Source: Mixophyes australis (taxonomy: Eukaryota > Chordata > Amphibia > Anura > Limnodynastidae). From it: a stretch of 64,000 nt of DNA. The notes under the pieces are model-generated. The model was not told the DNA's origin. It saw only the letters and a list, made by a program, of their open reading frames with translations, and did no database searches. Shown here piece by piece: positions 22,861 through 33,780 of the stretch. The stretch's first letter is position 1. Each line of letters opens with the position of its first letter. Made by a program: the position numbers and the translations under genes. The DNA is taken from the NCBI GenBank assembly GCA_036250195.1, contig JAVHZZ010000010.1, positions 107,374,278-107,438,277 on the forward strand. The letters are read 5' to 3'.

Positions 22861-23350
22861 CATAGACAAACCGAGGGGGGGGGGGGGGGGTACTAGTGCC
22901 TGGTAACCCCCCACCCAACCTAGGGTACTTTATGCTTGAGGTGGCTGGACCCTGCCCCAGGAGCAGCCACTTTGCAGCTTGTGTACAGATCGTTTCTGTC
23001 TGCACTGTTCACAGCCATCTCTCCCCAACAAGTATTGAAAGCAGCAAGAACAGGTAGGAGAGAGCAGGACAGTCTGTCAACTGTTCTGACACACTCATAG
23101 GGACTTTGTGCTGACTGTAGGGACAGTTGGGAGGTATGTCCGCTTCACACGGCTCTGCTCGAAAAGGGAGAGCTGTGTGCCCCTAACAGTACTACACGCA
23201 GCATTGCCCGTGTATATGATGGGGATAGGAAGAGTTGGAGAGCAGCCAAGCACTGTCTACAATTATAGCCACGCCCTGAAGCATGCTGGCCACGCCCACT
23301 GGTGGTGTGGCATGGAAACCCCTCTCTACAAATCCTGCGTTTGCCCCTGT
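22861..23350 (+). mobile_element. Dispersed element family J, long form, copy A
   Basis: Starts CATAGACAAACCGAGG with a 16-G run (22,875-22,890) and ends AAATCCTGCGTTTGCCCCTG. Relative to the short copies at 37,729 and 43,600 it carries ~210 extra bases after GGACCCTGCCCC, ending GTTGGGAGGTATGTCC. The complementary end CAGGGGCAAACGCAGG resembles hAT-type termini, but matching 8-bp duplications were not found. Confidence 0.7.
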
Positions 23351-24843
23351 AGTAGAAGGTTGTAATATCACCCCAATGACACTCTGGTGCAGCAGAATGT
23401 TGCTTAAGAAATCCAGTCCCACTTTTGGCCACTAGGGGGAGTATAACCCATACCTGTAACCCATAGCAACCAATTAGATTGTAACTGTAACAGTCGTTGT
23501 TCTCGTACAGCTCGGAATGTGAGGGGAACCTGATGTTGCCTGGGTTACAGCACCTTTCTGCACAGTACCTGGGCACCAGTTTTGATGAATGCCCCCCAAT
23601 ATTTCCTGCAGGAGTATGTCGTACCTCTCAGCTTGCCCATTTGGTAAATTGAGACAAATTATTCTAATTCTGATTAACCAAGGCCTCAGTCCTATGTCAC
23701 GACACTCAACACCTAGTTCAATTATGTGGATATTTTTATTTCCCTATTTAAAGAGCAGCCTGATGAATACCTGCGGAGCGCACAGGTTCAAGGACTAAAT
23801 CACCGTGAACTCTGCAGAGTAATCACAATATTAAAGTGTTCTCTCTTGAGCACAACACTCAATTCCGTTTATTTCAATGTGAAAAAATAACCTTTAGTCC
23901 TCATGTCTTGTGTCCCTGTGTGATCACACTTTGGTTATCGTGCACTTTAAAAAAAACAGTTTGCTATAAATTATTTTTAGCTATTTTTTTTATTTCTGAA
24001 AAACTTTCAAAACTTTTTTACTGCTGATCCTCGACACAAAAACTTTTCACGGTCTTGTTTTTCAAGAACACATTTAATTTGAACATAGTGGAGAGCAGTG
24101 AAATGCTCTCGTTTTCAGTACATAAAACCCTTCGCGTTCCACCATAAATCATACTTTGTCCTTGACGCAGGAAAGATTGTAGCAATTGGCTTCTTTCGTA
24201 CAAGCAGGTAAAACGTTCACAAAGGTATACAATGTAAATAGATATTGACTGCGAGTTGATCCTTTCAAAACCCTTTTGGAAAAAAATGTATATTAGCTAA
24301 AGAGATTTATTATGCTTTAACAGAAACAAATAGCACTTTTATATTAATTGACCAGACTGAGACAACAGACTGGGTCTGTTTCAAATCACGGTGACATTTA
24401 TAGTGTAAGTCGTTGAACAAATTCTCAGGGGGCCGAGGTGACTTGCAAAGTACTTCTGTTTTATAGGAAGTTTACTCAAGCAAGAAGACCATTTAAACAC
24501 CCTCGTTCCCGAGACAGAGTGTTATAGTATCTTAAAAAAAAACACGAAAACCATTGGGGATGCATTTTTGCCATGAAAGACTTATGGAACAGTGGTACAA
24601 ATAATTTGGGCCAAGTACAAGTAAATTTCCTGTGCAAAATAAACTACAGGAGCGAGGTTAACTTAAACTGGAAAGATATTGAGGGCTACAATCTCACTTA
24701 TGAGTACAGTGGTATTGCAGCAAAATTTAGCAGTAATCAAATTTCTCCATTTCACTGAGATGCAAATTTCCCATGCAGCACAATCAAAGTTGCGACTTTG
24801 ATTACCATTCCATGGAATGTCCTTCAGTGTAATATATAATTTT
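23351..24843. other. No gene recognised
   Basis: Includes CATAGCAACCAATTAGATTG (23,465), similar to half a palindromic MITE. Other sequence is A+T-rich. The minus-strand frame 23,145-23,576 overlaps family J. Confidence 0.4.
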
Positions 24844-25030
24844 GTCAGAAGCCAATTAATCTACCAGAATGTGTTTTTGGAGTGTGGGAGGAAACCGGAG
24901 CACCCGGAGGAAACCCACGCAAACACGGAGAGAACATACAAACTCCTCCCAGATAGGGCTCTGGTTGGAATCGAACTCATGATCCCAGCGCTGTAGTGTA
25001 GCAATGCAGCAATGCTAACCACTGTGCCTC
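24844..25030 (-). mobile_element. tRNA-derived SINE, 3'-truncated (copy 3)
   Basis: Minus-strand copy with both promoter boxes: box B (complement of GGAATCGAACTCATGA) and box A (complement of GCTAACCACTGTGCC). It lacks the GATGATG tail and distal body, stopping at GTCAGAAGCCAATTAATC. Confidence 0.8.
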
Positions 25031-26020
25031 TATTAACAAGATAGATACATAGATAATATAACAAGTCCATGTACTTTATACCCTAAAGTTAGAGAAGTTT
25101 CCTTTGGCAACCACCTGTTACAGCTGTTTGAACATTGCTCTATAATAAATTAATTTTAATAACTTTTAATAAAGGAAAAAACATCTTCTCCCTGATATTA
25201 AATCAGAACACATTTTTGTACAATCACCTTCGCAGGGAACATATCACTTGTGGCTTTGACGTCGCTGTCAGTGCAGATTATTTCTAGGTCACAAATCCCG
25301 ACCTTGTTTTAGGGGAATTCTAGCCCTACTAATCAAAAGGAGAAATTTGATTCAAACTCTTCCCTTAAAAATGTTTTCCCAGTTTAAACCAATGCATTAA
25401 TTACATTTGCTTTGTTTTTTTTAATTCCAAAGTTAAATTTAGGCCTCCTTTATCTTTACGGAGAGCTATAGATTGAGGGAATACATTTTCTTGTGTTTCG
25501 GTGATCACAGAAGTTGACTTTAATCCCGTCCCATAATCTTCCTGTACGGAAAATGCCGGCTGTAGCTTTTAGTATGAATTACAGGCGGCAAAAGGGTACA
25601 GTCTGCATTTTATGAATAACTTTAGTAGTAAGGGGCTGATATCACATGTAGGAATAAGAGGAAGGGGGAAGGAGATAATAGAATGTGTGGACACACTCTG
25701 ATATATCTCACATTCAGTCGATGTCTCGGCATTTACAGAGAAGTGTTAGGGATTCTGTTAAGTTATGCCGAATCATGAAAATATTAATGTGTTGGTCTTT
25801 TCCTGTTGTACAAGACTAGTAACCGATATTAGAAGATATAAACTTGACATTTTCTTGCAGAAGTACCTCTCCAACTATCCGCTATCATGTTTCCGTGGCT
25901 CAGACTGTAACTGTTCATATTGCAGAAGAGGAGAGAGAACCGTACAGAGCACAAACCAGTCTCACGCTCTATTACTGTGTGCGCAGCTCTCCGTACGCAG
26001 CGATAACTGAGATCCCACAC
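25031..26020. other. No gene recognised
   Basis: A+T-rich unique sequence. Frames at 25,765-26,191 run into family J and show no domain. Confidence 0.4.
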
Positions 26021-26496
26021 ATAGGCAATCCGAGGAGGGGTTTCCTAGTGCCTGGAAACTCCCCTCCCAGCCTGGGGCACTGTATGCTTGAGGTGGCTGG
26101 ACCCTGCCCCTGGGACCAGCCACTTTGCAGATTGTGTGCAGATCGTTTCTGTCTGCACTGTTCACAGCCATCTCTCCCCAACAAGTATTGAAAGCAGCAA
26201 GAACAGGTAGGAGAGAGCAGGACAGTCTGTCAACTGTTCTGACACAATCAGGACTTTGTCCTGACTGTAGGGACAGTTGGGAGGTATGTCCCACTTCACA
26301 CGGCTCTGCTAGAAAAGGGAGAGCTGTGTGCCCCTAACAGTAGTGCATGCAGCATTGCCCGTGTATATGATGGGGATAGGAAGAGATGGAGAGCAGCCAA
26401 GCACTGTCTAATATTATAGCCACGCCCCGAAGCATGCTGGTCACACCCACTGGAGATGTGGTTTGGAAACCCCTCTACAAATCCTGCGTCTGCCCC
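26021..26496 (+). mobile_element. Dispersed element family J, long form, copy B
   Basis: Starts ATAGGCAATCCGAGGAGGGG and ends AAATCCTGCGTCTGCCCC. It shares the extra ~210-base internal block with copy A (AACAAGTATTGAAAGCAGCA). The family G tract is only four to five bases here, against 16 in copy A. Confidence 0.7.
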
Positions 26497-26508
26497 GCCA
26501 CACTATAT

Positions 26509-26999
26509 CATCATCAACATCAACATTTATTTATATAGCGCCAGTAAATTCCGTAGCACTTTACAATTGGGAACAAACATTAATAAGACAATACTGGGTA
26601 ATACATACAGACAGAGAGGTAAGAGAACCCTGCTTGCAAGCTTACAATCTATAGGACAATGGGAGTTAGAAACACAAGGGCACGTGCTACATCATATTGC
26701 ACAATGGACCAGCCAGACTGCAAAGGTAAAAGTACTGAGTGGGCTGTGTGTGTGTTGCAATGTTGGTCAGAAGGTTGTTGTCTTGCGTTAGCTGTGTAGA
26801 GGATGGCAATAGGGTAATCTAGGGAAATTAAGATGATGGTTGAGGAATATTATAACCTTGTCTGAAGAGGTGGGTTTTCAGTGAACGATTGAAGGTTTGA
26901 AACTAGAGGAAAGTCTTACTGTGCGAGGGAGGGAATTCCACAAAGTAGGTGCAGCCCGGAAAAAATCCTGTAACCGAGAATGGGATAAGGAACAAGAGA
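26509..26999 (-). mobile_element. Dispersed LINE-like 3'-end repeat family K, copy 1
   Basis: Starts TCATCATCAACATCAACATT, then TATTTATATAGCGCC and AGCACTTTACAATTGGGAAC. Further in are GAAGAGGTGGGTTTTCAGTG and GGGAGGGAATTCCACAAAGT. The ATAGCGCC end matches the complement of the SINE tail. The second copy is at 39,141. The minus orientation assumes the simple-repeat end is 3'. No reverse transcriptase is present. Confidence 0.55.
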
Positions 27000-27994
27000 G
27001 TTAGACAATGGAGGCTGCAGTAATATGATTAAATGACAAATACAAAGTAACAACCATATTTACAGGACACCAAGTCTACATTTGCTAGGATAAGCAATAG
27101 AGTGTTATTTCAGTGGAATATATAATTTAAATGAGTGGGCCTGAATTATATTAGGCTGTACGCCTGTCTGCTTTCAGTATCTTGTGTGACATCGATCTGA
27201 GCATGCTCGGATCAGACCTGATGCCAATGAACGCAGTTACATGCAAGTCATGTCCAGATGCAAATGACACTTATGATTTGAGTGGTAGAACGGGGGACGG
27301 GGGACGGGGGGACGGGGACTGACGAATGTAGACGATGTACAGTTAGGGCGTCCGAGGGCGTTCCATCGCAGATGCGGCTAATTCAAGTTCTATTATTTGT
27401 ACAACTGATAGTGATGACTGGTGTAGTATTTATATAGCACAGACTGTATGCATATAGGTAAGACAGACTATAACATTGTGTGTATAGTAATAATATCGTT
27501 ATTTATATATATAGAATGTAAAAAAAAACCATTGTTTTTAACAATCCATATTTTTATTAATGATTATACTAGATTATTGTTTATTTTATAATAGAAATTT
27601 TCTTATGCGTTCTGATGTGACCTTGTACCGCAGTCTGGTCCGTCTGTCCGTGTACGGTTAGTCACGTTTACACCCAGATTCATCTCGATATGCGCTCCAT
27701 TTGGATTCGGTCCAAACTACACTCAAGTTCCGCACTCTTTGTTAAACGCAACTTACATTCGGACTTGAGTGAGGACAGAATGTTCCTGATTATTGACAAC
27801 TGGAAATGTGTTGGAGGAACTTGACATCGTATTCGATGCTGTACAGTCTGATACCACATTGTGTAGCGACCTTGTATGTAGCCTGAACCTCACGGAGGTG
27901 GTATGTGGATCAGAGCCCAAAAGAGAACACCCCTAAAATGGTGCAACCTTAAGTATTCAACACTGTGTTGTTCCACAAAAGTTTAAACCATAAC
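27000..27994. other. No gene recognised; short G-rich repeat
   Basis: GGGGGAC-type units occur at 27,294-27,320. Otherwise A+T-rich. Confidence 0.4.
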
Positions 27995-28235
27995 TTGGTG
28001 GCACAATGGTTAGCATTGCTGCCCCAACATGGCGCTATCTCTGTGGAGTTTGTATGTTCTCCTCGTGTTTGCTGCTTTCTTCTGAGTGGTCCAGTTTCCT
28101 CCCATCTATTGGTAGCATAATGGGCTTCTGACAAAATGTTTGGTCGAGAATTTAGACTGTAAGCTTTAAGGCTTAAGGGACTGATGTTAATGATAAAATA
28201 TTCTCTGTGTAATATGATAGTGTTATATAAATATT
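27995..28235 (+). mobile_element. tRNA-derived SINE, diverged, box B deleted (copy 4)
   Basis: Has GGTGGCACAATGGTTAGC (box-A region), then jumps from GCTGCCCC to AACATGGCGCTATCTCTGTG. That deletes about 30 bases including box B. The body and an A+T-rich end (GTTATATAAATATTATA) follow. Its own Pol III promoter is therefore incomplete. Confidence 0.7.
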
Positions 28236-28500
28236 ATATACAACCTTATTATGAGACGAGCGGAGCTCTCATTAGCTTTATACTGGGTGCTCTCTCTCGT
28301 GTGCTTTTCTATATATATTCAGAGCCCCGACGTTCTCCAATGTTTAGATACAATACTGGACATAAAACTATAAGTAGTCAGATCCCAGGAACCCCTGTAC
28401 TCAGTCTGCATGTCTGGGGTTTAATGGGTCTCACAATATGGCTGCCCACGGCGTGGTTCTCTAAGCTTCCTCCAGTGGGGCCCACTCAGGGACAGAGCTT
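28236..28500. other. No feature recognised
   Basis: The plus-strand frame 28,184-28,549 starts in the SINE and runs into the tandem array. Confidence 0.4.
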
Positions 28501-28680
28501 TACTACTGAGCCACACATGTTACTACTGAGCCACATGTGTTACTACTGAGCCACACGTGTTACTACTGATCCACATGCGTTGCTACTGACCCACACGTGT
28601 TACTACTGATCCACACGTGTTAGTACTGAGCCATACGTGTTACTACTGAGCCACACGTGTTACTACTGATCCACACGTGT
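28501..28680 (+). repeat. Tandem repeat, 20-bp unit, nine copies
   Basis: The unit is TACTACTGAGCCACACGTGT with an exact 20-base period. Five of nine units contain the palindromic E-box CACGTG; others have CACATG, CATACGTG or CATGCG. In-phase E-boxes lie about two helical turns apart. Confidence 0.93.
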
Positions 28681-29989
28681 ATCTGGGAGAGCCAGATTGC
28701 ATTTTCTGGTTCTCCCTGTTCATCAGAACAGCACATACACCTGATAACAGAGCACAATGGCGTCCGGGCTCTCTGCTCACCACTAATACAGAAGTGAGTG
28801 TGTCTGACGGCGTCCTGATAATACAGGACGATGTATCATCTGCTCAGTTACAGCCTTTGTGTGATACGTCTTCTCCTCGTATCCTGTAATGAAGTTATCC
28901 TCATACTCCTGAGTAATATCTGTATTTCTCAATGGCTGTAACAAATCTTCTCTTCACCTCTATAGAATTCTGTTCAGCTGCTGTCCCAGCGATTCCTGTT
29001 TATATCTCTTATCTGTAACATCGGTCTCTTCGCACATCCCATCGTACAGCGCTCGTTGCTACAGATTATTATATCTTGTTGGTGCACTTCTCTCATCCAC
29101 ACAACGTTGTCTGTATCCACCCAGAACTGAACCGGACACAGGGACAATCATCACCTCCTTCCCACAGCTGCCCTCATCTATACTGCTGCGAAACACTTGT
29201 CTAAGAAGACTGAATTGTCTCATCATAAACTAAACGGCTGTTTTCCTTGTCCTTGGCTGTTCACTCCTCCCACATGGTACTTCCTGATGAAGCCTATTTG
29301 GGGAGTCTGTATTACTGTGCAGAGTATACTTAGAGAAGTACAGACCGTACGGATAATTGGACAGCCAGGATATGATTTTATGTTAATCTCTCTCCTGTCT
29401 TCTCTACTTAGCACCCACTTATACAGTCAAAATAATGCAAATGAGGATGTAACGCAACAAAGCAGCAAAACAATTGGGTTACACCCACAGAGGACCGAAT
29501 AGTCCAGGCCGCTGTGTACAGAATATTGTAATCTAAAGAACAGGTGGCCGATGATTACAGCAGAAAGCGGAGGATGTTTTAGGGACAATCATACAGTTTG
29601 TGTTGCAGTAATCCAAGTCTTCGATATAATGTAATTACATATTCACAAACTAATAATACAATTACCTGCAGAAACACAATGAAAATAGCTTAAATTCAAA
29701 TGCAAACACTTTTCCAAGACTATTATGCAAATGATGTTAAACATCAAGGCTGTCTCAAAGGAAGATGCAGGGAAGGAGTGCTTTAATTGTTATAAATGTA
29801 ACAATATACACACACAGCTGTGGTCCCCCCTATTCCCAGTTTGTTATTGTTTTATATTTTTTCAATTTGTTAACAAAGAAAAATTTCAACAATAAACGTT
29901 TCAAACCGTCCAGGTTTGTTTTGTGCAGTTAAATTTCAGAAAGAGCTTGTTCAGGGCTGAGATTGTAACGCTTAGTGTTCCTGTACTGA
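28681..29989. other. No gene recognised
   Basis: Open frames at 28,677-28,889 and 29,197-29,502 show no domain. Sequence appears unique and A+T-rich. Confidence 0.4.
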
Positions 29990-30499
29990 AAATACATTAA
30001 AAGTTTCTGCAGACTAAAAAGTGTCTTCACTTCCATCAGGCATAAGTTGTCTCAGTGCATTGTAGCCAGGAGCTCTACAGACCCTCATAGTGTCTGGCTT
30101 CCTTAAGTATCAATCTTGCAGCTCAAATTGGCTCAGTGGGCTAGAAGCCAGATGTTTTAGTGGAGGTCCACGTTTGAATTCCCTGCATGGGTTACTTTTA
30201 CTACTTCGAATGTTGAAATAGGCTGATGATGTCATTGTGATAAACGTCAAAACTTACTTAAAGCATAATGTGACTTGGAGTACCTGTAGCTCGGTGATCC
30301 CTGGGAAGTAATGGTTGTTATTAGTTTTTTAAATCCCCAGTTTGGCTATTTTTTAGAAACTTAAAGACATAGAGGAAAGAACAAATTCTCTGTCTAACCC
30401 ATGTATGGTTTCCATTGTAGTACCTTAAATGTCTGTCTTCATTTTAGTACATTGAATGCTGCAGAAGGATGATTAAAGACATTTAAAAAAGTATAAGTT

Positions 30500-31350
30500 C
30501 GGTCAGTTGAGGAGTAGTGAGGTGCCCATGGACAGTCATAGTAGAGGCCTTGCTGCGAATCGTCTGAGTGGCTTCCTTATCAGCACATTTAATGTTGCAA
30601 CAGCCTTGATGAAGTCCATGAGAAAAGTCTCTCTATATGTCCATCAAATGTTTAAGTTTGGTGGCTCAGTAGGTAGAAGATTGGTTTACAGTTTGTACAG
30701 ATTTCATGGTTTGAATCCCCAACCAGGTAACATTTATACCTCCTTTGATTTTGCTCCAGGCCCCTCGATGACATTGATAAAGGTCTCGCTGCTGCTTACC
30801 TCATGTACAGGATTGGCTCAGTTGACTAGTAGCCAGATTGCTGACCATGTAGTTGGAGATCCTGGTTCAAATCCCCAGACAGGTTTGATGACTTTTCTCT
30901 ATGTCATCATCCTGCACAGTGCACTGGTTGTTGAGTTCTGTCTGAGTAGTCATGAGGTGGTCACTTTTTTATCTACAGTCCAGCATTATTTAAGAAACTT
31001 GGATGTTGTCCCAAAAAGTGCAACATCCAAGGTATGAAAAATACTATCTCCTCTTTTCCAACTGCCACTAATCTACTCATTTCTCATTATTGACAGATTC
31101 CAACTAAGAACTCTACTGTCAGTTGAGCACTTTACATCTTGCCCACTAATGAATGCTCTCAATGGGAATAAAACCAGACTTTTCTGCAGGTATTTTCTCA
31201 ATGTCATCAAACAATATACAGCAGAGGATCTGCACCAGGACCCCAACCATCTATTGACAGGAGAGCACCTGGCTACTAGTCATCTGAGCCAACACATAGT
31301 GTATGTAAGTCAAGAGACTGTTCTCAATGTCTTCAACAAGTCAGGTGTAA
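30500..31350 (+). repeat. Composite module R1 of the tRNA-like cluster
   Basis: Colinear with R3 (33,781-34,573): GTTGCAACAG, AGGTAACATTTATACC, TTGATTTTGCTCCAG, GGCTCAGTTGACTAGTAGCC, the central hairpin and GTCTTCAACAAG occur in the same order, more diverged. The left ~90 bases (GTGCCCATGGACAGTCATAG) recur in partial module R4. Confidence 0.65.
31001..31028. repeat. Hairpin in module R1
   Basis: GGATGTTG (31001-31008) and CAACATCC (31021-31028) form a perfect 8-bp stem with a 12-base loop. The equivalent stems in R2 and R3 differ by one exchanged base pair. Confidence 0.7.
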
Positions 31351-32279
31351 AATACAAGGCACAAAAGTTATAGTTATTTTAGGATTTGAACTAGGTACTC
31401 AATAATCTCTGTCAGTAGAGAACTAGGACACTAGTCCACTGACCCAGCTTTCTGCCAGTCCAAGACTTTTCATAGTATCATAATGCATCATAGTTTAAAG
31501 AAAACTTGCCAGGTGATTCGAACCAAGGAACACACCATTAGCTGTCACCAGAGACTCTAGACACCAGTCTACTGAGCTAACTGCTTAACATGAAAGGTGA
31601 TTATACTCTGTGTAATCAACCAGCCTGGAGCACCATCTAAGATGCTAACAAAATGATATAAGAAGTACTCTGCGCACCTATGAGTCTGCAGCCTATATCA
31701 CCAAATAACCAGACAGAAGAATCTATGAATACAGGATTAAGTGTAGATCAGGGCACTGACCCTAGCACAATAATACTAATTATTCTACTGACTATGGACC
31801 TACTGGAATCGATTACAGAGATGTCCCATACAGCATAAAATCTGTTATCTACCTTACTGCAAACTATAGATCCGTAATATGGATGATATTATAGTATACG
31901 AATGTCAGATAAAATATTCAAAACAAATACAAAATGTTGTCTGGTGAACATAATACTGGACCTCAACATCTCTGTGTGATACTCATGGAAGGAAGCGGCT
32001 CAGCAGGCTAGTCAGCAGTGTCTTTACGTTCAGTGAATGCAAAGTCTCTGGTTTGATTCCCCTGTCTGGCTTCATTTTAGCACATTGAATGTTCCAGCAG
32101 GTTGATTGAAGACAGTGAAAAAAGTTTCTCCACTTTCTTAATAAAGGAAATGGCTCAGTTCGCTAGTATCCTGGTTGGTTGTTGGCAGTATTAGTGGGAG
32201 CACTGGTTTGAATAGAGACTCCTTTTAACACATTGAATGTTGCACTAGGCTGATTGAAGACATCAAGAACAGTGTAAGT

Positions 32280-32685
32280 TAGCTCAGCTGACTTGTAGTG
32301 AGGTGCCCATGGACAGTCATAGTAGAGGCCTCGCTGTGAATCTCCCCAGTGGCTTCCTCTTTAGCTCATATAATGTTGCTACAGGCTTATTGAAGTCATT
32401 GAGAAAAGTCTCCACACACCAACAACAGATCTTCTAGCTCTGGTCCTCTGCTGACTGGTGCTTAGTTCATAGGCAGCCTTGGTTCCATGGTTCAAATCCC
32501 CCCTCAGGGAACATTTACAGCACCTTTTATTCTGCTCAAGTCCCCCTTGATTATATTGATAAAAGTCCCACTGCTGCTTACAACATTTACTGCTGCTTAC
32601 AACATTTACTGCCTTGGTTGGCTCAGTTGATTAGTAGCCAGTATGCTGACCTTGATGCTGAAGATCCTGCAAGAGCTTAAACTTT
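32280..32685 (+). repeat. Partial composite module R4
   Basis: Matches R1 at GTGCCCATGGACAGTCATAG and R3 at CTGCTGACTGGTGCTTAGTT and AAAAGTCCCACTGCTGCTTA, then stops in a tRNA-like unit at GATCCTGCAAGAGC. A short internal duplication of TGCTGCTTACAACATTTAC is present at 32,570-32,610. Confidence 0.65.
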
Positions 32686-32692
32686 TGGATTT

Positions 32693-33480
32693 TACAACTG
32701 GCTTGTTGAAGACAAAAGAAAGAGAAAAGTGTCTTCATTGTTTAAACCATCTGTTGGCTCAGATGGTTAGTAGCCAGATACTCTCCTGCTGATAGTTGGC
32801 TGAGGTTCTGGTTCAAATCCCCTTTAGTATATTGTTTGGGGGACCTGGCTGTTTGAGGACATTAAGATGAGTCCTACTTGCCAGAAAGATAGTCTGTCTG
32901 TATTCATGTCAAGGGTTAGTTGGAAAGCAGTAAAGTGCTTAATGGACAATAGAATTGAAAAGAGTAGGCTAGTGGTGATTGAAGTTAGTGGGATGAGGGT
33001 TGGCAGTTGTAGGTTGAAAGAGGAGAATGGGGGAAAGCAGGAGATAGGAAAAAATTTAATCCTTTCTTTGGTTGTTGCTTTTGGTGCCAACAACCAATTA
33101 TTAAATAACACTAGACTTTAGATTGCACAAGGAACTACTAGGAGAGAACCACTGAACAGGTTAATGACAGAGGGAAGGTCATCAGCCTGTCTGGGGATTC
33201 AAACCAGGACCTTCCACATCAAGGTCAGTAATCTGGCTACTAATCAACTGAGCCAACAGAGCCAGTACATGTTGTAAGCAGCAGTGGGACTTTTATCAAT
33301 GTCATCAATGGGGACTGGAGCAAAATCAAAGGTGCAGTAAATGTTACCTGGGTGGGGATTTGAACCTGGGAATCAATGCTGACTATGAACTAAGCACCAG
33401 TCAGCAGAGGAGCAGAGCTAGAACATTTGTTGTTGGTGTGAGGAGAATTTTCTCAATGACTTAATTTATTCTGTTGCAAC
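32693..33480 (-). repeat. Inverted-repeat arm R2 (~788 bp)
   Basis: The complement of this arm matches 33,781-34,573 along its whole length. Three differences were noted in one ~70-base stretch compared by eye. The outer edge is ACAACTGGCTTGTTGAAGAC and the inner edge ATTCTGTTGCAAC. It contains inverted tRNA-like units and the GGTTGTTG hairpin at 33,070-33,095. An 84-codon frame here is incidental. Confidence 0.85.
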
Positions 33481-33780
33481 ATTAAAAGGAAAGTCATACA
33501 TGGGATTCAAACCAGGTGCTCCACCATCGTTGCCAGTAGAGAACCAGGCTACTAATGCACTGAGCCATTTCTGTTGTTGTTATAAATTCCACAAAACTTT
33601 TCTCAATGTCTTTATTCAGCCTGCTGGAATATCCAAGGCATTGAAACCATGGCCTCCACTATCAATGCTTCATTGTTTAAACCATCTGTTGGCTCAGATG
33701 GTTAGTAGCCAGGTACTCTCCTGCTGATAGTTGGCTGAGGTCCTAGTTTGAATCCCCTGTATGACCTTAGAATTTTTAAT
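33481..33780. repeat. 300-bp spacer of the large inverted repeat
   Basis: Itself repetitive. One minus tRNA-like unit lies at 33,500. A plus unit at 33,668-33,756 duplicates the outer part of arm R2 (TTCATTGTTTAAACCATCTG at 32,736 and 33,668). Confidence 0.7.

Noticed and set aside
30507..31037. 176-codon frame
   Set aside because: It lies entirely in the tRNA-like repeat cluster and equivalent modules do not keep the frame.
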